A stretch of DNA of 64,000 nucleotides from Leptobrachium leishanense (taxonomy: Eukaryota; Chordata; Amphibia; Anura; Megophryidae). The notes beneath the pieces are model-generated. The model was not told where the DNA came from. It did not search any database and saw only the letters and a list, made by a program, of their open reading frames with translations. The stretch covers positions 116,488,190-116,552,189 of the forward strand of contig CM019066.1 in assembly GCA_009667805.1 (NCBI GenBank), in the 5' to 3' direction. Both the position numbers and the translations under genes were made by a program. Positions 20,976 through 33,446 of this stretch are shown piece after piece (position 1 is the stretch's first letter; every line of letters starts with the position of its first letter).

Positions 20976-23900
20976 TTACTCAACGCTAGAAACATCTTTC
21001 AGTTTCCCGGGTGAGTGACATAACGAATACTCAGCACTAGAACTTTTCAGGGTACATCAACAGAACGAGTGAGTCACCGCTCATTAACAGTTCTCTATCA
21101 GGCGAGTTAAAATAAACAAACAAGAAACAAAGAAAAACAAACAGAGCATCCTACAACAACACAGTGGCTCTCACAGGCAGTCTCCCCATGGAAGCAAAGA
21201 TTCTTTTATCTATATAGGCAATTGTTTAACATGAAATAAATCATATCAGACAATTGAATTATTAAATTCCACTCCTGGCACCAACTGTTAAATTCTAGAT
21301 TTCCATTATAATTACCATAAACCTTTTTCAAGTTTCTTCTTATATATCAAAACTGAAGTAAGGCGCTGCGCGACTCTGATCAGAGGAGATGACAGACACA
21401 ACCACACCGAGATATGGCAGATTATCATCTGATCAGTTAGTGGTCTGTCAGGTCCGTTTATTATGTCAACATCCAATAGAAATGTTCATCATATATAAAA
21501 ACTTCCTGCAGTGTTCACTCCCAACATAGGAATGTGATACAACAACCAATCAGAGCAGATACATTTCTACATCAGAGTTTAACCAACAGTGAGACAAAAT
21601 TACTACATTTGATTCAGAGATGGCTTTTTTCCTAGTTTACACTGTTCACACACCCTTTCCTGCACACAAAGGAAATGGCTAAATTCCACAGGCTAACATC
21701 CTATGCAAGTAAAAGACTTGCTTGCAGGGTTTGACACTTGGGGGGGGGGTGGGGTGGATTTCACACTAATGCAAAATTAAAAAACTACCTATCATATTAA
21801 AATACCTTTCAGACGTTTCATTGTACAGCGCTACGGAACTTGTTAGCACTTTATAAAAACTTGTAACTGGAGGTAGAGGCCCTTTAAAAAATGAACAGGA
21901 GTTGAGAAACATTTGTTAAAGGGTAATCCCTGCCTTGTTTGGCATCAGTGGAATTTCTTTGTCGTGCTCTTGAACAATAACATTTGTATAGAATGTATAA
22001 GCTTTATAAATACATAGAGATCTGCCAGGAGCCGACATTCTTGGTCTGGCAGGGGAACGAATGTCAACTCTCATGACTTCCATGCGTCACGTGACCTGGT
22101 TGATGGGTTGGTTCAGGCAGGCGAGGGGATTATATGCTAAATGGTTACCTGTAGGATATTGAATTTTCCTGGATTCTTATTTTCAACATTGAAATCTTTG
22201 AAAGTTTCCAAAAACTATATTTCCTATGTAATTTTAGGTTTCTGCATTTTCGTCCCATTTTATGTTGTAGCATTGTACTATAGGTATATTAGTATATATT
22301 TTTTATATCCGTCTTGCAGGTTTATTTTGTATCAACCCTTACGCTAACAAAAACTCACTTTTACATTGTAATACAATGAAAACCAGAAATAAATTACCCC
22401 TTTTTTATACTTTTTTAAATATAGGTTTAGTATCCGGCTGGGAAAAAACAATTCTCTGAGATCTCACCCATCACATTGTATTACTGTAAAGAACCTGCAA
22501 GGAGCAGCCCCAACCTCACTGTAACAAAAAGCTCTGCAAACATTACTGCTAAATTACAGCAGCGAATGAGACGGCAGAATACAGGGAGTACAGTCACTGC
22601 TGTACAAGGATAAGAATCTGGAGGTTAGAATTGTTGAAAATCCATGCGCAGATATACAGTGTTCCTGTAATTTCCTTATATGGGCATTATGCTCACATTT
22701 AGATATTTTTATTTTCTCTTGGTATTTTTTTGGAAGCTGTATTGCTAAGAATCTCATTATGAGCACTACAAATCCCCACAAGCAGGAGATCTGACCATGT
22801 TATGATCTTTGCCAAATTTACTGTATGTGACACAATGGCCATTTCTGCCTGTATGAAAATAATGCAGACCCTATGTGAATGTGTAAAATAAGTGACAGAA
22901 TCTTTTATTCCCAGCAATATTTCTGCAACAAGAAACAAATACATGAAAATTTCAATATTAGGAAATTTACATTATTTTAATCTTTTAACTATGTTTGAAG
23001 GGAATAACAGTCTTTGCACATTTGCCATTTTACCCTATAATTGTTACCATTATATGTACTTCTAAAATCTATAGCTATAATTTTTCCCAATAAAACGAAC
23101 TTGGAACTGAAGGGGTTAAGCACGGTTTGTCTTTTAATAAAACCATTTGTTCAGATCTGTTGTGGATTTTCATTTCTCTGATAGTTCTTGGTTTTCAGGT
23201 TACTGTACTTTTTTTTCCCCATTTTGTGGGTATGGTGGGACCAAGGGCCTTTTATGCTGCCTATCGGCAGGGCCAACGCTCCTGCTAGCATGCGGAGGAG
23301 GTCTTCAGCATATTGGTACCGTTTGTGGACTTCTCCCAAGATGTCAGCCCTACCTGCGGGACCTCCCCCTGCCCACTGACATCACGCAAGAGCGTGAGGA
23401 AGTCAGAAACTAGACTTTTCACAGCTTTGCAGAGAATTCACCTATGGAGGAGATGGGGTGGTCCTTTGTATCTCTGGACCCTTAGAAGCTAGAGGGTCAT
23501 GTTTGGCATCATGGGAAAGGCCAGAGCATGACTAGGTTTTATGTAACAATAATAAAAAAAAATTCTAATGCAGCACTACTGATCACTTGTCAATTATAAA
23601 GTGAACATGATGCTACACTGTGGTGCTCAGCGATACGCTTATACACACACCACACATTGCTGTGAGTTTTATTGCTGTGTCACTCTGTTATAAGAATGGG
23701 TGTGTTTGGTGGGCATAGTTTGAGGGGGGCAGAATATCATCCATGGACCCACCCAAGCAACACAATGTCATGGTCTGTCCTGGACTCTATTCATTGGCTG
23801 CATGCTAGCATACACCATCTTTTCATTGGCTGCTCACTGCATGGTGCTCTATGGTGAGAATCCCCAACTTTTTTCCCTAGAACAAAAAAAAGCACTGGTG

Positions 23901-24454
23901 GGACCCAGGTTGCGTTGGTATATAGTATAGGGTAACTGAAGATGCCTGTTAATTTGTCTTCGTAGTGGCACCATGATGGTGGTATGGCTCGAGAGTGTAG
24001 ATATGTTTTTTTTGGGGGGTTATGTTGTCACAACGTAGTGAAGACAGGTTTGGAATATCATACTTTCCTCCTCCACCCATCACAGCTAGACCGGAGGCCA
24101 TTTGATTGTGACAATCATAATAACATATGAAAATAAAAGCTTCACAGAGTATGGGCTACTTGCAAAAACATTGAGAGAACCACGTTTCCACTCTACATGA
24201 CCTTGCTGGTAACATATACGAGGTCCCAGTCTTTCATAGGGGTTAATTCAGTAAGCACCACTGGTTTTCCCCAGAGATAACAGTAGCAAACCATATGGTT
24301 ACAACTCCAGATAACTTTAGCTAAAAAGGGAAGCACATGTTGACTCTATGGTAGCCAAAATTGTTTCAAACAATGATACACTGCATTCTTTATTAGAAGA
24401 TAGGAGCTTCGGCTAATCACTTGGCTAGACTTTATTTTTTTGTTCTTCCTTTTA
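20976..24454. other. Downstream DNA without genes; minor repeats
   Basis: No convincing coding region. 21826-21860 (TTGTACAGCGCTACGGAACT) is an L2-type 3' scrap. 23440-23530 contains AGAGGGTCATGTTTGGCATC, related to the TTAA element at 53634-53900. The remainder is ordinary AT-rich sequence. Confidence 0.5.
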
Positions 24455-24881
24455 GGCTAGGGTCAGACGAAAGCATTTTTCCCCGCGAACGTGAAAGAGT
24501 GCGTCCGAACGCATTGACGTATTTTTTCACGGAATGAGCAAAAACGGTCCGACGACGCGCATTTTCGGGCGTGATTCTGTATGGATCGTCAATAAAACTC
24601 TTTTTGCGTCTGGACGTTATGTAGGCTGGACATTAGCAGTGTCTGACATCTCCTAATGATGCACACACGCCGCTATGCCGCAGCTGCGCACTCAGTACGT
24701 CAGTACTAGCGATTCAGCGTTCTCAGAAAAATGTGTTCAAATTCCACTTGCGTTGCACAGCCGGACTTTTGTGCGGCCGTACATCGTATATTGGCCGTCA
24801 TTGCCTGTCATCTGCTGCTAGTGTGGCTGTAATTATGTGCGCCAGAACACACGTTAAAAGTGCGCTGGTCTGACCCCAGCC
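24455..24881. mobile_element. PIF/Harbinger-like MITE, 427 bp
   Basis: Flanked by TTA (24452-24454 and 24882-24884). Its sequence is the reverse-oriented counterpart of 15618-16045 along its whole length, so these are two copies of one family. Confidence 0.8.
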
Positions 24882-24884
24882 TTA

Positions 24885-25814
24885 GGTGTCCTTTTTTGCC
24901 CTTTAATTAGGCAGAGGCTGGTGACAGCCTCTGCCCAATTATTTTTCTTAAAAAAAAAGTAATTTTTTTTAACCTTATGTCACTTGGCGAATGCTGCTCC
25001 TCCTCTTCTGCTCAAAGATTCCCGAACCCAGAATCTTTTCTGTACAGTTTGCCCTCCTGTCCCTGGGCTACTTGCCGAGCACAGGGAACACAGGCTGTGC
25101 ACCACAAGGGGACTTGTGAACTTTATGTACTTGCGTCACTTAGCACTTGCACAGAGTGATGGATCGGAGCTGCGCACATGTGTGATTGGTCTTCGAGACT
25201 GTGACGTTAGCACACTTTAGAGCATGCTGACGTGTCGAGTGACCAAACTAGTGACAGACAGCTGGGAAGTTCAAACCCTGTCTTGCGTGGGGGGGGGGGG
25301 TTTACAAAATCTCTTCACTGTGCATTTTACAGAGTTCAGGGCTACTGGGAGGGAGGAAGGAAAGTTCACAAACCCTGGCCACTTAAAAAAGCTAAAGTGG
25401 TCAGGTGTGTAAAATATCCTTTTATCAATCACAGCTTTAAATTGCATTACTTTGAGTGTTAGCAATACTCCCCCCACCCTAAATTCCCATAACTATACAG
25501 TCTCACCAAACCTGCCTATCAAAACTCACAAGCTCCCTGGCTCTACGTTTGGGGTTGGCAGATCCTCTATATTTCCCAAGGACGCATACTGCCAGTAAAC
25601 ATGTAAACGTTCCATGAAGGTGCAACGCAGCACTATGCAATTCATCTGCTGCCAGAGATGCACGTTTAGTAAAGATGGTGTGATTTCCTGGTGTAAAGAT
25701 ATCTGTACACCTCTGGTTGAACCCCTGGATTGCTACATCATGTAGCAAAGTCCTTCCCTGCAATGGGGAAGTCAATTCATTGATCAATGTGGCTGGTTTT
25801 CCTGCAGCATATGC
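24885..25814. other. Unannotated stretch
   Basis: Contains a 13-base G run near 25290. The 124-codon minus frame 25503-25877 matches nothing I recognise, and its start lies inside the palindrome arm. I do not call it. Confidence 0.45.
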
Positions 25815-26110
25815 ATTCTCAGACAATGGATAAGTCAGGCACATAAATATCCAATGCAGGCTTGAATTCTTCTTCATTTAATTTCCCCTTCTGTAGCTCC
25901 AATAGCAATGTCATATGAGAAATAGAAGAAATGGACATAGTGAAGGACCACAGATTTTAATTTTATTTCATATCTGTGGTCCTTCACTATTTCCATTTCT
26001 TCTATTTCTCATATGACATTGCTATTGGAGCTACACAAGGGAAAATGAAATGATGTAGAATTCAAGCCTGCATTGGATATGTACATGACTGACTTATCCA
26101 TTGTTTGCGA
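25815..26110. repeat. Long palindrome, arms about 140 bp
   Basis: 25815-25955 is the near-perfect reverse complement of 25972-26110, separated by only about 16 bp of AT-rich spacer. Both arms hold TTCTATTTCTCATATGACAT or its complement. As DNA it could form a cruciform, and as RNA a hairpin of about 140 bp. Fold-back MITE or local inverted duplication are both possible. Confidence 0.85.
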
Positions 26111-27676
26111 GTGTAAAAGTGGCACGCGGCTATATTATGTGGTGTTAAGGGATATTACCCTATGATTTGTTTATTTTTGTATTTCAGAAATCCCCCTACG
26201 TTTTTTGGAGTATATGCATTCTGCATGCTGCAGGGAAGCACTGTCACAGGAAAGAAAAATCAATTGATTAAGATATGATTTGCTAGAAGTGCTTTCCTGG
26301 AGTATGTAAAAATCTATTAACCAAGAATGTAATGTATTGAGATGTTATGATTGTATGTACATACTCTGCCAGAAGAATGGAATGCAAGTTGCTTATACAT
26401 TGTTTTATTGAACTCTGCTAGCTTTGAGCAATGGTAAACAACATGGAGCAATGACCGGAGTACCCTCAGTTTTACCAGTTTAGGTCACTTTATTGGAACT
26501 TGCAGCCACAGAAGTTCAAAGAAAATTCACCATTGTTGAACTATATAAAGGTGCTTTCAGGATTCCCCCGTAGTGTTCGGAGAGCATATCTATAAATGGT
26601 CAGAAAAAAACATTTCTTTGAGAAAAAGGCTTTGAATGAAGAACATCCAGTTATCAAAAACACTCAGATTTGCCATAAACTGATGCAACTCTTTAACATA
26701 ACCACAGGAAGCACATGTTCTTTTAAATATTTTACTCAGATTAACCTAATTATGCATAAACAACATTAGTGATTTATCAACATGTTTTAGACAGGTGTAA
26801 AATTTGCTTCTGCCACAAATTACCCCCCCCCCCTTATTAAGTCCAATATGTTTTCAGTTGTAGAAGCAAATAAAAAAGATTCATGGATTCATGGCGAGAG
26901 TCTATACTTTATGTAATTGAGGTTTGCATTAAAGCAGGCAGTATGCTACACATTTGAGAAGGTTTCCAAACACATCCCTGGTTGCACATTACATACGGAG
27001 AGAATCTTTTCACCCATGTGAAACATTGGCAAGCAAATGGTGCAACAGACAATGACGCGTGAATACCAGTCACGGAGTTTGCATGGAGATGCCGTGCTCT
27101 TGTATTTGTCCGATTTGTAGTATATTTTCTTACAGAGCTCAAAGTAACACAACAGATGGTCTTTCACCTTGAACATATACTTTATAAAAATAGAGCAAAT
27201 AAATATTACCTCTTAAGAGGATGATAAGTCTAACAACACTATTCAGGTCATATGCACTAAGGAGAAGTAGAGGGTCTTCATCGCTTCCATTTGGCGTCTG
27301 CTTACTGATGTGTCTGTATCAGCATCAGACCAGCCTACCAAAAGAGAGCTGATGAGAAGAAGCCTCTCGAACTCATACAATTTTATTATTGTAACTACAC
27401 TACTTTACCCATCCCCAGCAACAAAAACCAAAATAAATTTTAACATTTCAAAAGGCATAACACTTTCTTTGTAATACAGATAATTGCGTGTTAATGGAGT
27501 AACAATGTCGGGTCATACAGGTTTCAGTTTTGATGGATACATTAGCTTCTGTGAGACCATGTGCGAGTTAAAAACATGGACATAGGGCTGCAGAATAATC
27601 TTAATAAAGGTTTTTCAGGTCTTCCTACCAAGTTAAAATAGGTTTGCTTAAGTCCAGCTGTACATTTATAGAGACT
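26111..27676. other. PPM1L 3' UTR and downstream DNA
   Basis: No coding frame is supported. The minus-strand sequence below the PPM1L stop is presumably its 3' UTR. AATAAA on the minus strand is present right at the stop codon (27676-27681 region) and again near 27381, but the true poly(A) site cannot be chosen from sequence. Confidence 0.5.
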
Positions 27677-28023
27677 TTATTGATCTTCTGTTTTGCTACC
27701 ATTTCTGAACTTTACAACCATGACAGTTATATTATCAGGGCATCCTCTGTAGAAGGACTGTAACACAATGCTTTTGGCCCCAAAATGTGGTTCGTCCAAG
27801 CGCTCCTTGATAAACCGGACAGCTTCTTCATTGCTGAAGGCGTCCCACAGGCCATCGGATGCCAAGATCATAAACTCCGGCTGAAGTTTGTCCAGGTCAA
27901 AGCTTAGAATATCAGGGTCTGAAATGATTACGTTTAGATTTTTCAGTGGGTAATCTCCAAGAGAACGAGACATTGCCAAAATCCCCTGAACACGCCAGGA
28001 GCCGTTGAAACTGATGAATCCAC
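27677..28023 (-). CDS. PPM1L: PPM1L, terminal coding exon (PP2C-type protein phosphatase 1L)
   Basis: This exon gives the last 116 residues of a metal-dependent Ser/Thr phosphatase of the PPM family. Vertebrate PPM1L is an ER-membrane-associated enzyme that dephosphorylates TAK1/ASK1-pathway kinases and the ceramide transfer protein (known for the family). Visible signatures are GFISFNGSW, RSLGDYPLK, LASDGLWDAFS (metal-binding Asp in DGLWD) and GCPDNITVMVV (the terminal Asp-Asn metal site). The stop is at 27677-27679. The acceptor TTTCTAG precedes 28023, and phase joins exactly to the exon at 40072 (KRAG then GF). The frame is clean, unlike the neighbouring transposons. Confidence 0.96.
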
Positions 28024-29194
28024 CTAGAAATTAACCACAGAAACCGGTCATTACATTGATATACTTTGTATGTAAAACATAACATTTATGAAAAGTGTCT
28101 ACAATTTCTCTAGGAGTATTACTAGGCAGAACAGCAACACTGATCGTTGAAAACCTTGAGCAAAGCTACATTTTCCCAGACAGGGAACTTGATATTCTAT
28201 AAAATTGTAAACTTTTTAAGAGCATTTAAGGGCGTTTTTAAGAGTGGAGTGAAAATAGTTTTTTTATACCCATCTCCACGAGTTGTATTCCAAGAGATAA
28301 AGGGGTAAACAATGTAGCCACTTAATTTATGGTCACTCTTTTGAGTGATGACTTAAGGTTCTTTAGAGGTCGAAGTGTAACCCTGCCTGAGACTTGCTGT
28401 ACTCTGGGTCTGTATTTGTGCGACCAACCGATATCATCTGAAGTCGTCTGACCGATCCTACAACAAGCAGGTGAATCAGCCCGCTTCCACTGCATATGAC
28501 CACCATCAGACGATTTCAGACAAATTTTTGCGACTACAACAGACTAGTGATCTTCCCATTTCAATGGGATTTATCGGACAATGCTGGGACAATCTGATAC
28601 AAGCTTCATGAAAAAGATGAATTGTATAGTTAAACCACTGTGCCGTGACAGGGAAATTGCCCCATAGAAAATGGATTCAGTGCGAAGTCCATAGTATAAA
28701 AAATAAAAAGGTATTTATTTTTTATTCAACCATTTTTTTTAATCTGCCGCAAAAAGCCTTTTTATTTATTTAGAATATTTTAGGCAACAATTAAACTGCC
28801 GGCGCAACTTGTGTAAAACTCTAGTAAAGAGTGTAACGGTGTTAAAAAAAATGGACAGTGCTTATACTGTACACGATATGACGCTGCCTGAAAATGGAAA
28901 CCGTACACACAAATAAAACAACCAAAGTTTGTGCCAAACATAATAAACTGGACGAAAAACAGCCGGTATGGCAAATCAAGTGATAAAAAGGTAAAACTAG
29001 TATGTAAACCATGCAATATTAATCAAGATTGTGAAGCTATCCACACACATAAATAACAATAGTCCAGTTAGGAAGACATAGTCAATAAGTCATTAAAAAT
29101 ACTCAAACCAGTCAAGTGGGGTCAACTAACGCAATATACTGCACCATTTTTTGTAGCTGTTCTTTTCTCTTTGAGAGACATTGAGGTTTGTCAG
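28024..29194 (-). other. PPM1L intron, unannotated part
   Basis: No gene or clear repeat recognised here. The intron extends to 40071. Confidence 0.6.
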
Positions 29195-29570
29195 ATAGCT
29201 CAAGCACAGCACAGGTGATATGATTTGCTGCTCGGTGATTGCAGGATTCTGTCTGCATTTCCCCAAGGCGATCCTTAAAACCTGACCTGTTAGGACCCTC
29301 CGCCTCGCCAGGTTTTCCAGATATCTGAAGCACAGAACAGGTGATCTGATTTGCTGCTCAGTGATTGCAGGATTCGGTCTGCATTTCCTCAAGGTGATCT
29401 GCAAAACCTGGCCTGGTTGGGGGACCTGAGGACAGGTTTGGGAAACACAGTGTTCGAGGGACCTGAGGACAGGTTTGGGAAACACGGTGTTAGAGGGACC
29501 TGAGGAGGACAGGTTTGGGAAACACTGCGTTAGAGGGACCTGAGGACAGGTTTGGGAAACTGACTTAAAG
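29195..29570. repeat. Local tandem repeats in the PPM1L intron
   Basis: A unit of about 115-120 bp is repeated at about 29205-29300 and 29325-29420 (shared GCTGCTCAGTGATTGCAGGA type words). Then four copies of a unit of about 36 bp, GACCTGAGGACAGGTTTGGG, occupy 29424-29562. The 156-codon minus frame here is a translation of the repeats. Confidence 0.8.
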
Positions 29571-30818
29571 GGTCGATTTCCTATTCTAACAAGCACACCT
29601 AAAATGCCTTTTAATTGCGAAGTTGTGCAAGGAGCACATAAAAGTTTCTAACTCTATCCAGGGTGACAGTCAAATGAAAACGGGATGCTAGACCTATGTC
29701 CTATGTAATATGTTAATTTTCCATTTTTTCCATTAGTTTAGTATTTAAGGGACCATTGAACTAATAATTCCATCCTTGCAGTATTTGACCAAAATTAGAA
29801 TGCATTGCTTTGAATCATACATACAGGGAGTATTCCTATAAAATAAGAACAAGTTCATTAATCTATTTTAAAAAAAATTGTAATTTTTATTATTTCCACT
29901 TTTTTTATATTTTATTCATGCACATGGTAGAGATAAACAAGCTGACAGGATGTCACAAAAACCCTATCCAAACCTTCCCCAAAAAAAAACAAAAAAACAA
30001 CACGAAAACCCCAGTACATATTATTTATGGATGGAATAACAAAACTGGATAATTATGGCGCGTTCTACACACGGGGAAAGATGCCAAAATTGCCTCATCT
30101 TTAATGCAAGGAAACAGGGAATTACTCTCATCCTTGGGGGGGGGGGGGTTTAAAACTAAAACAACAGTGATTCATATTGCTTGATGTAGTATATACAATT
30201 ACTGTGTTTTCAAGAAGAAACAAAGCAATAAATAGGTTTTCTAACTATTCGCCATCACCCAGACTCCTGAGTCAGCATTCGGCTTACATTAAGCCCAATT
30301 AATAGCATAAGGCATGTGGTATTTCAGCTGGTGGAGTGTCTGACAATATTGTACTCATGGAGGCTATTATTCTCTGCAGAGGTGGCCTTAGATGGTAAAA
30401 GCAAAATATATATTTATAGATGCAAACTACCTGAGGGTTGCAGTTTTCGAGTTGCACACCCTGCACTATAGCAGCTGTAGTGCTACAGTAGCATTCGATT
30501 TAAAGACGCATCCCTGAGGTACATTTTTCTGTGCAATTGCCCAGAATTGTTCAAACCTTATGTCAGCTCATCTATATCTGGATAAGAAGGATAAATATGG
30601 AGGCGCAGGCGGATCAAGCACATGAGCAGCATTAACAGCGACTGACCGGTGCCGAAAACAGGGACAGGCAATCACAAAAGCACGGATAGTCATTTGTCAT
30701 ATTACCTGTTTTAGCAGATACGGTGGGTGAGGGTAGGTATGGGGCAAAAGAGCTGCGCTCTCCACAGCACTTACATAGCTACTCTGGGTACTAGTAACAC
30801 TTCAGCTTCTTAGTATAT
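29571..30818. other. PPM1L intron, unannotated part
   Basis: Contains a G run near 30138-30149. No coding signal or classified repeat seen. Confidence 0.5.
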
Positions 30819-31109
30819 TTAAAAGGAAACAAAGTAGCAAAACAAGAGGACATAGTCTTAGATTAGAGGGGCAAAGGTTTAAAAGTAACATCAGAAAGCA
30901 TTATTTTACTGAGAGGGTGGTGTATACATGGAACAGTCTTCCAGTTGAAGTGGTAGAGGCCAAAACAGTAATTGAATTTAAGCAGGCATGGGATAGGCAT
31001 AAGGCTATCCTAAACAAAAGATAAATCCAGGTTAAGTATCCATGTAATTGGGCAGACTAGATGGGCCGAAAGGTTCTTATCTGCCGACACTTTCTATGTT
31101 TCTATGTTA
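30819..31109 (+). pseudogene. 5'-truncated CR1-type LINE, 3' end
   Basis: Encodes the extreme C-terminus of a CR1-like ORF2 (RGHSLRLEGQRFK, then TWNSLPVEVVE), stops, and ends in GATGGGCCGAAAGGTTCTTA and the CTATGTTTCTATGTT octamer tail typical of CR1. It is a different subfamily from 31845-38130. Confidence 0.8.
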
Positions 31110-31440
31110 GTATAAGAAAACAAGAAACAATACGTCTGTGCAGCGCTAGTATCTCGGGTTTATGGAAGGTCGCCAAACAATACACCGTTGCCTTTACCAC
31201 CAGACAACAAAACCAAAGGAATACCAACACACAGATGAAAGCGCCCTCAATGTTCCATAAAAAGGTAATGGGTTTCAAGTAGTTCTTACGCATTCCCAAT
31301 TTCTCATTCGATTCCCTCAAAAGAAGAGATTCAGCATAGTATATCCCGCAAGGAGTACAATGACTTTTCACATATTCAGTCTCACATTTTGAGGAGCCAG
31401 CCTGGATCTAGGATATTCGCTCCTGGGTTATTCGTCAGCC
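31110..31440 (-). repeat. Dispersed repeat, copy uninterrupted by MITE
   Basis: The reverse complement matches 38250-38730 (shared AAATTGGGAATGCATAAGAA type words, CATCTGTGTGTTGGTATTCC). Class unknown. This copy has the empty site CCTTTTTATGGAAC where the other carries a MITE. Confidence 0.7.
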
Positions 31441-31654
31441 ACCCAATGTGGCGATGTATTTTTTGATTATATATATATTGTTTTATGTAATTTATATGCT
31501 ACATTAAAGCTTTATTTTATATATATTATGCTTTGTTGTCCTGGATCTACTTGAGTAAACGGGGGTTTTATTAGAAGTTGTACCCCATGTTGAACAACTT
31601 CTGCGTGACCCTCCTTAGGACCTGGGCGGGGTCGCACACCATGTGAGCGAATCC

Positions 31655-31828
31655 ATATTCAGAGCAAGGTGAAAGTCTGGAGAACTTTTGGAGAAGTGAA
31701 AATTCTAGGTCAAAATAGGTGATTTGGAAAGTGAGATAAATGGGAGAATTTTTCTGGTTTGCCCATTTTGACCTAGAATTTTCACTTCTCCAAAAGTTCT
31801 CCAGAGTTTCACCTTTCTCTGAATAACC
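31655..31828. mobile_element. Palindromic MITE (ATTCAGAG termini)
   Basis: Self-complementary over nearly its full length (AACTTTTGGAGAAGTGAAAA and its complement), with ends ATATTCAGAG and CTCTGAATAA. A relative sits at 57058-57230. Confidence 0.75.
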
Positions 31829-31844
31829 CTTACCCCTAATTACA

Positions 31845-33400
31845 GGGGCTTGAGGTGGTCAACTTTTAAGTGGGCTATTTTCAAGTGGAGTTAAAAACAG
31901 GAATTCTACCTGTACTGGTCTGGTTTGTATCTTCAGAGGGAGAGAAACCTCTGGTTTGTCAATTTAATTTCTCTTTTTGGTTTTTTTTTTCTGCTGGTTT
32001 TTTTTTTTCTCTCTGTTGTGCTTTTTGTTGTTTTTTTTCCCTGGGTGGCTGGTGACTTGTTAATTGGGGGCGTGTAGCCTGTCAGGTGATTTCACTTGTA
32101 TGGCTACATAATCTCAGTGGCAACTCACTGAGCTTGCTTACAGGGGCTTGAGGTGGTCTACTTTCAAGTGGGCTATTTTCAAGTGGAGTTAAAAACAGGA
32201 ATTCTACCTGTACTGGTCTGGTTTGTATCTTCAGAGGGAGAGAAACCTCTGGTTTGTCAATTTAATTTCTCTTTTTGGTTTTTTTTTTCTGCTGGTTTTT
32301 TTTTTCTCTCTGTTGTGCTTTTTGGTTGTTTTTTTTCCCTGGGTGGCTGGTGACTTGTTAATTGGGGGCGTGTAGCCTGTCAGGTGATTTCACTTGTATG
32401 GCTACATAATCTCAGTGGCAACTCACTGAGCTTGCTTACAGGGGCTTGAGGTGGTCTACTTTCAAGTGGGCTATTTTCAAGTGGAGTTAAAAACAGGAAT
32501 TCTACCTGTACTGGTCTGGTTTGTATCTTCAGAGGGAGAGAAACCTCTGGTTTGTCAATTTAATTTCTCTTTTTTGTTTTTTTTTTTTCTGCTGGTTTTT
32601 TTTTTTCTCTCTGTTGTGCTTTTTGGTTGTTTTTTTTCCCTGGGTGGCTGGTGACTTGTTAATTGGGGGCGTGTAGCCTGTCAGGTGATTTCACTTGTAT
32701 GGCTACATAATCTCAGTGGCAACTCACTGAGCTTGCTTACAGGGGCTTGAGGTGGTCTACTTTCAAGTGGGCTATTTTCAAGTGGAGTTAAAAACAGGAA
32801 TTCTACCTGTACTGGTCTGGTTTGTATCTTCAGAGGGAGAGAAACCTCTGGTTTGTCAATTTAATTTCTCTTTTTGGTTTTTTTTTTTCTGCTGGTTTTT
32901 TTTTTTCTCTCTGTTGTGCTTTTTGGTTGTTTTTTTTCCCTGGGTGGCTGGTGACTTGTTAATTGGGGGCGTGTAGCCTGTCAGGTGATTTCACTTGTAT
33001 GGCTACATAATCTCAGTGGCAACTCACTGAGCTTGCTTACAGGGGCTTGAGGTGGTCTACTTTCAAGTGGGCTATTTTCAAGTGGAGTTAAAAACAGGAA
33101 TTCTACCTGTACTGGTCTGGTTTGTATCTTCAGAGGGAGAGAAACCTCTGGTTTGTCAATTTAATTTCTCTTTTTGGTTTTTTTTTTTCTGCTGGTTTTT
33201 TTTTTCTCTCTGTTGTGCTTTTTGGTTGTTTTTTTTCCCTGGGTGGCTGGTGACTTGTTAATTGGGGGCGTGTAGCCTGTCAGGTGATTTCACTTGTATG
33301 GCTACATAATCTCAGTGGCAACTCACTGAGCTTGCTTACAGGGGCTTGAGGTGGTCTACTTTTAAGTGGGCTATTTTCAAGTGGAGTTAAAAACAGGAGT
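31845..33400 (+). repeat. Tandem 5' monomers of the CR1 LINE
   Basis: Five near-identical units of 298, 298, 301, 300 and 299 bp (starts 31845, 32143, 32441, 32742, 33042) and a partial sixth from 33341. Each starts GGGGCTTGAGGTGGTC. Length differences appear to be in the T runs. The array ends about 50 bp before ORF1, the position of a LINE promoter. The repeated 61-74-codon frames are artefacts. Confidence 0.92.
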
Positions 33401-33446
33401 TTAAATAACAGGTATCAATTGTTGTTTATATATTTGTTCTCTTGTT

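Noticed and set aside
25503..25877. 124-codon minus-strand frame
   Set aside because: No recognisable domain, and it begins inside the palindrome arm. Splicing or homology evidence is lacking.
31845..33400. CRISPR-like or bacterial repeat array; repeated 61-74-codon proteins
   Set aside because: Units are about 300 bp and identical throughout without short repeats and spacers. The context is vertebrate, and the proteins are only the translated monomer.
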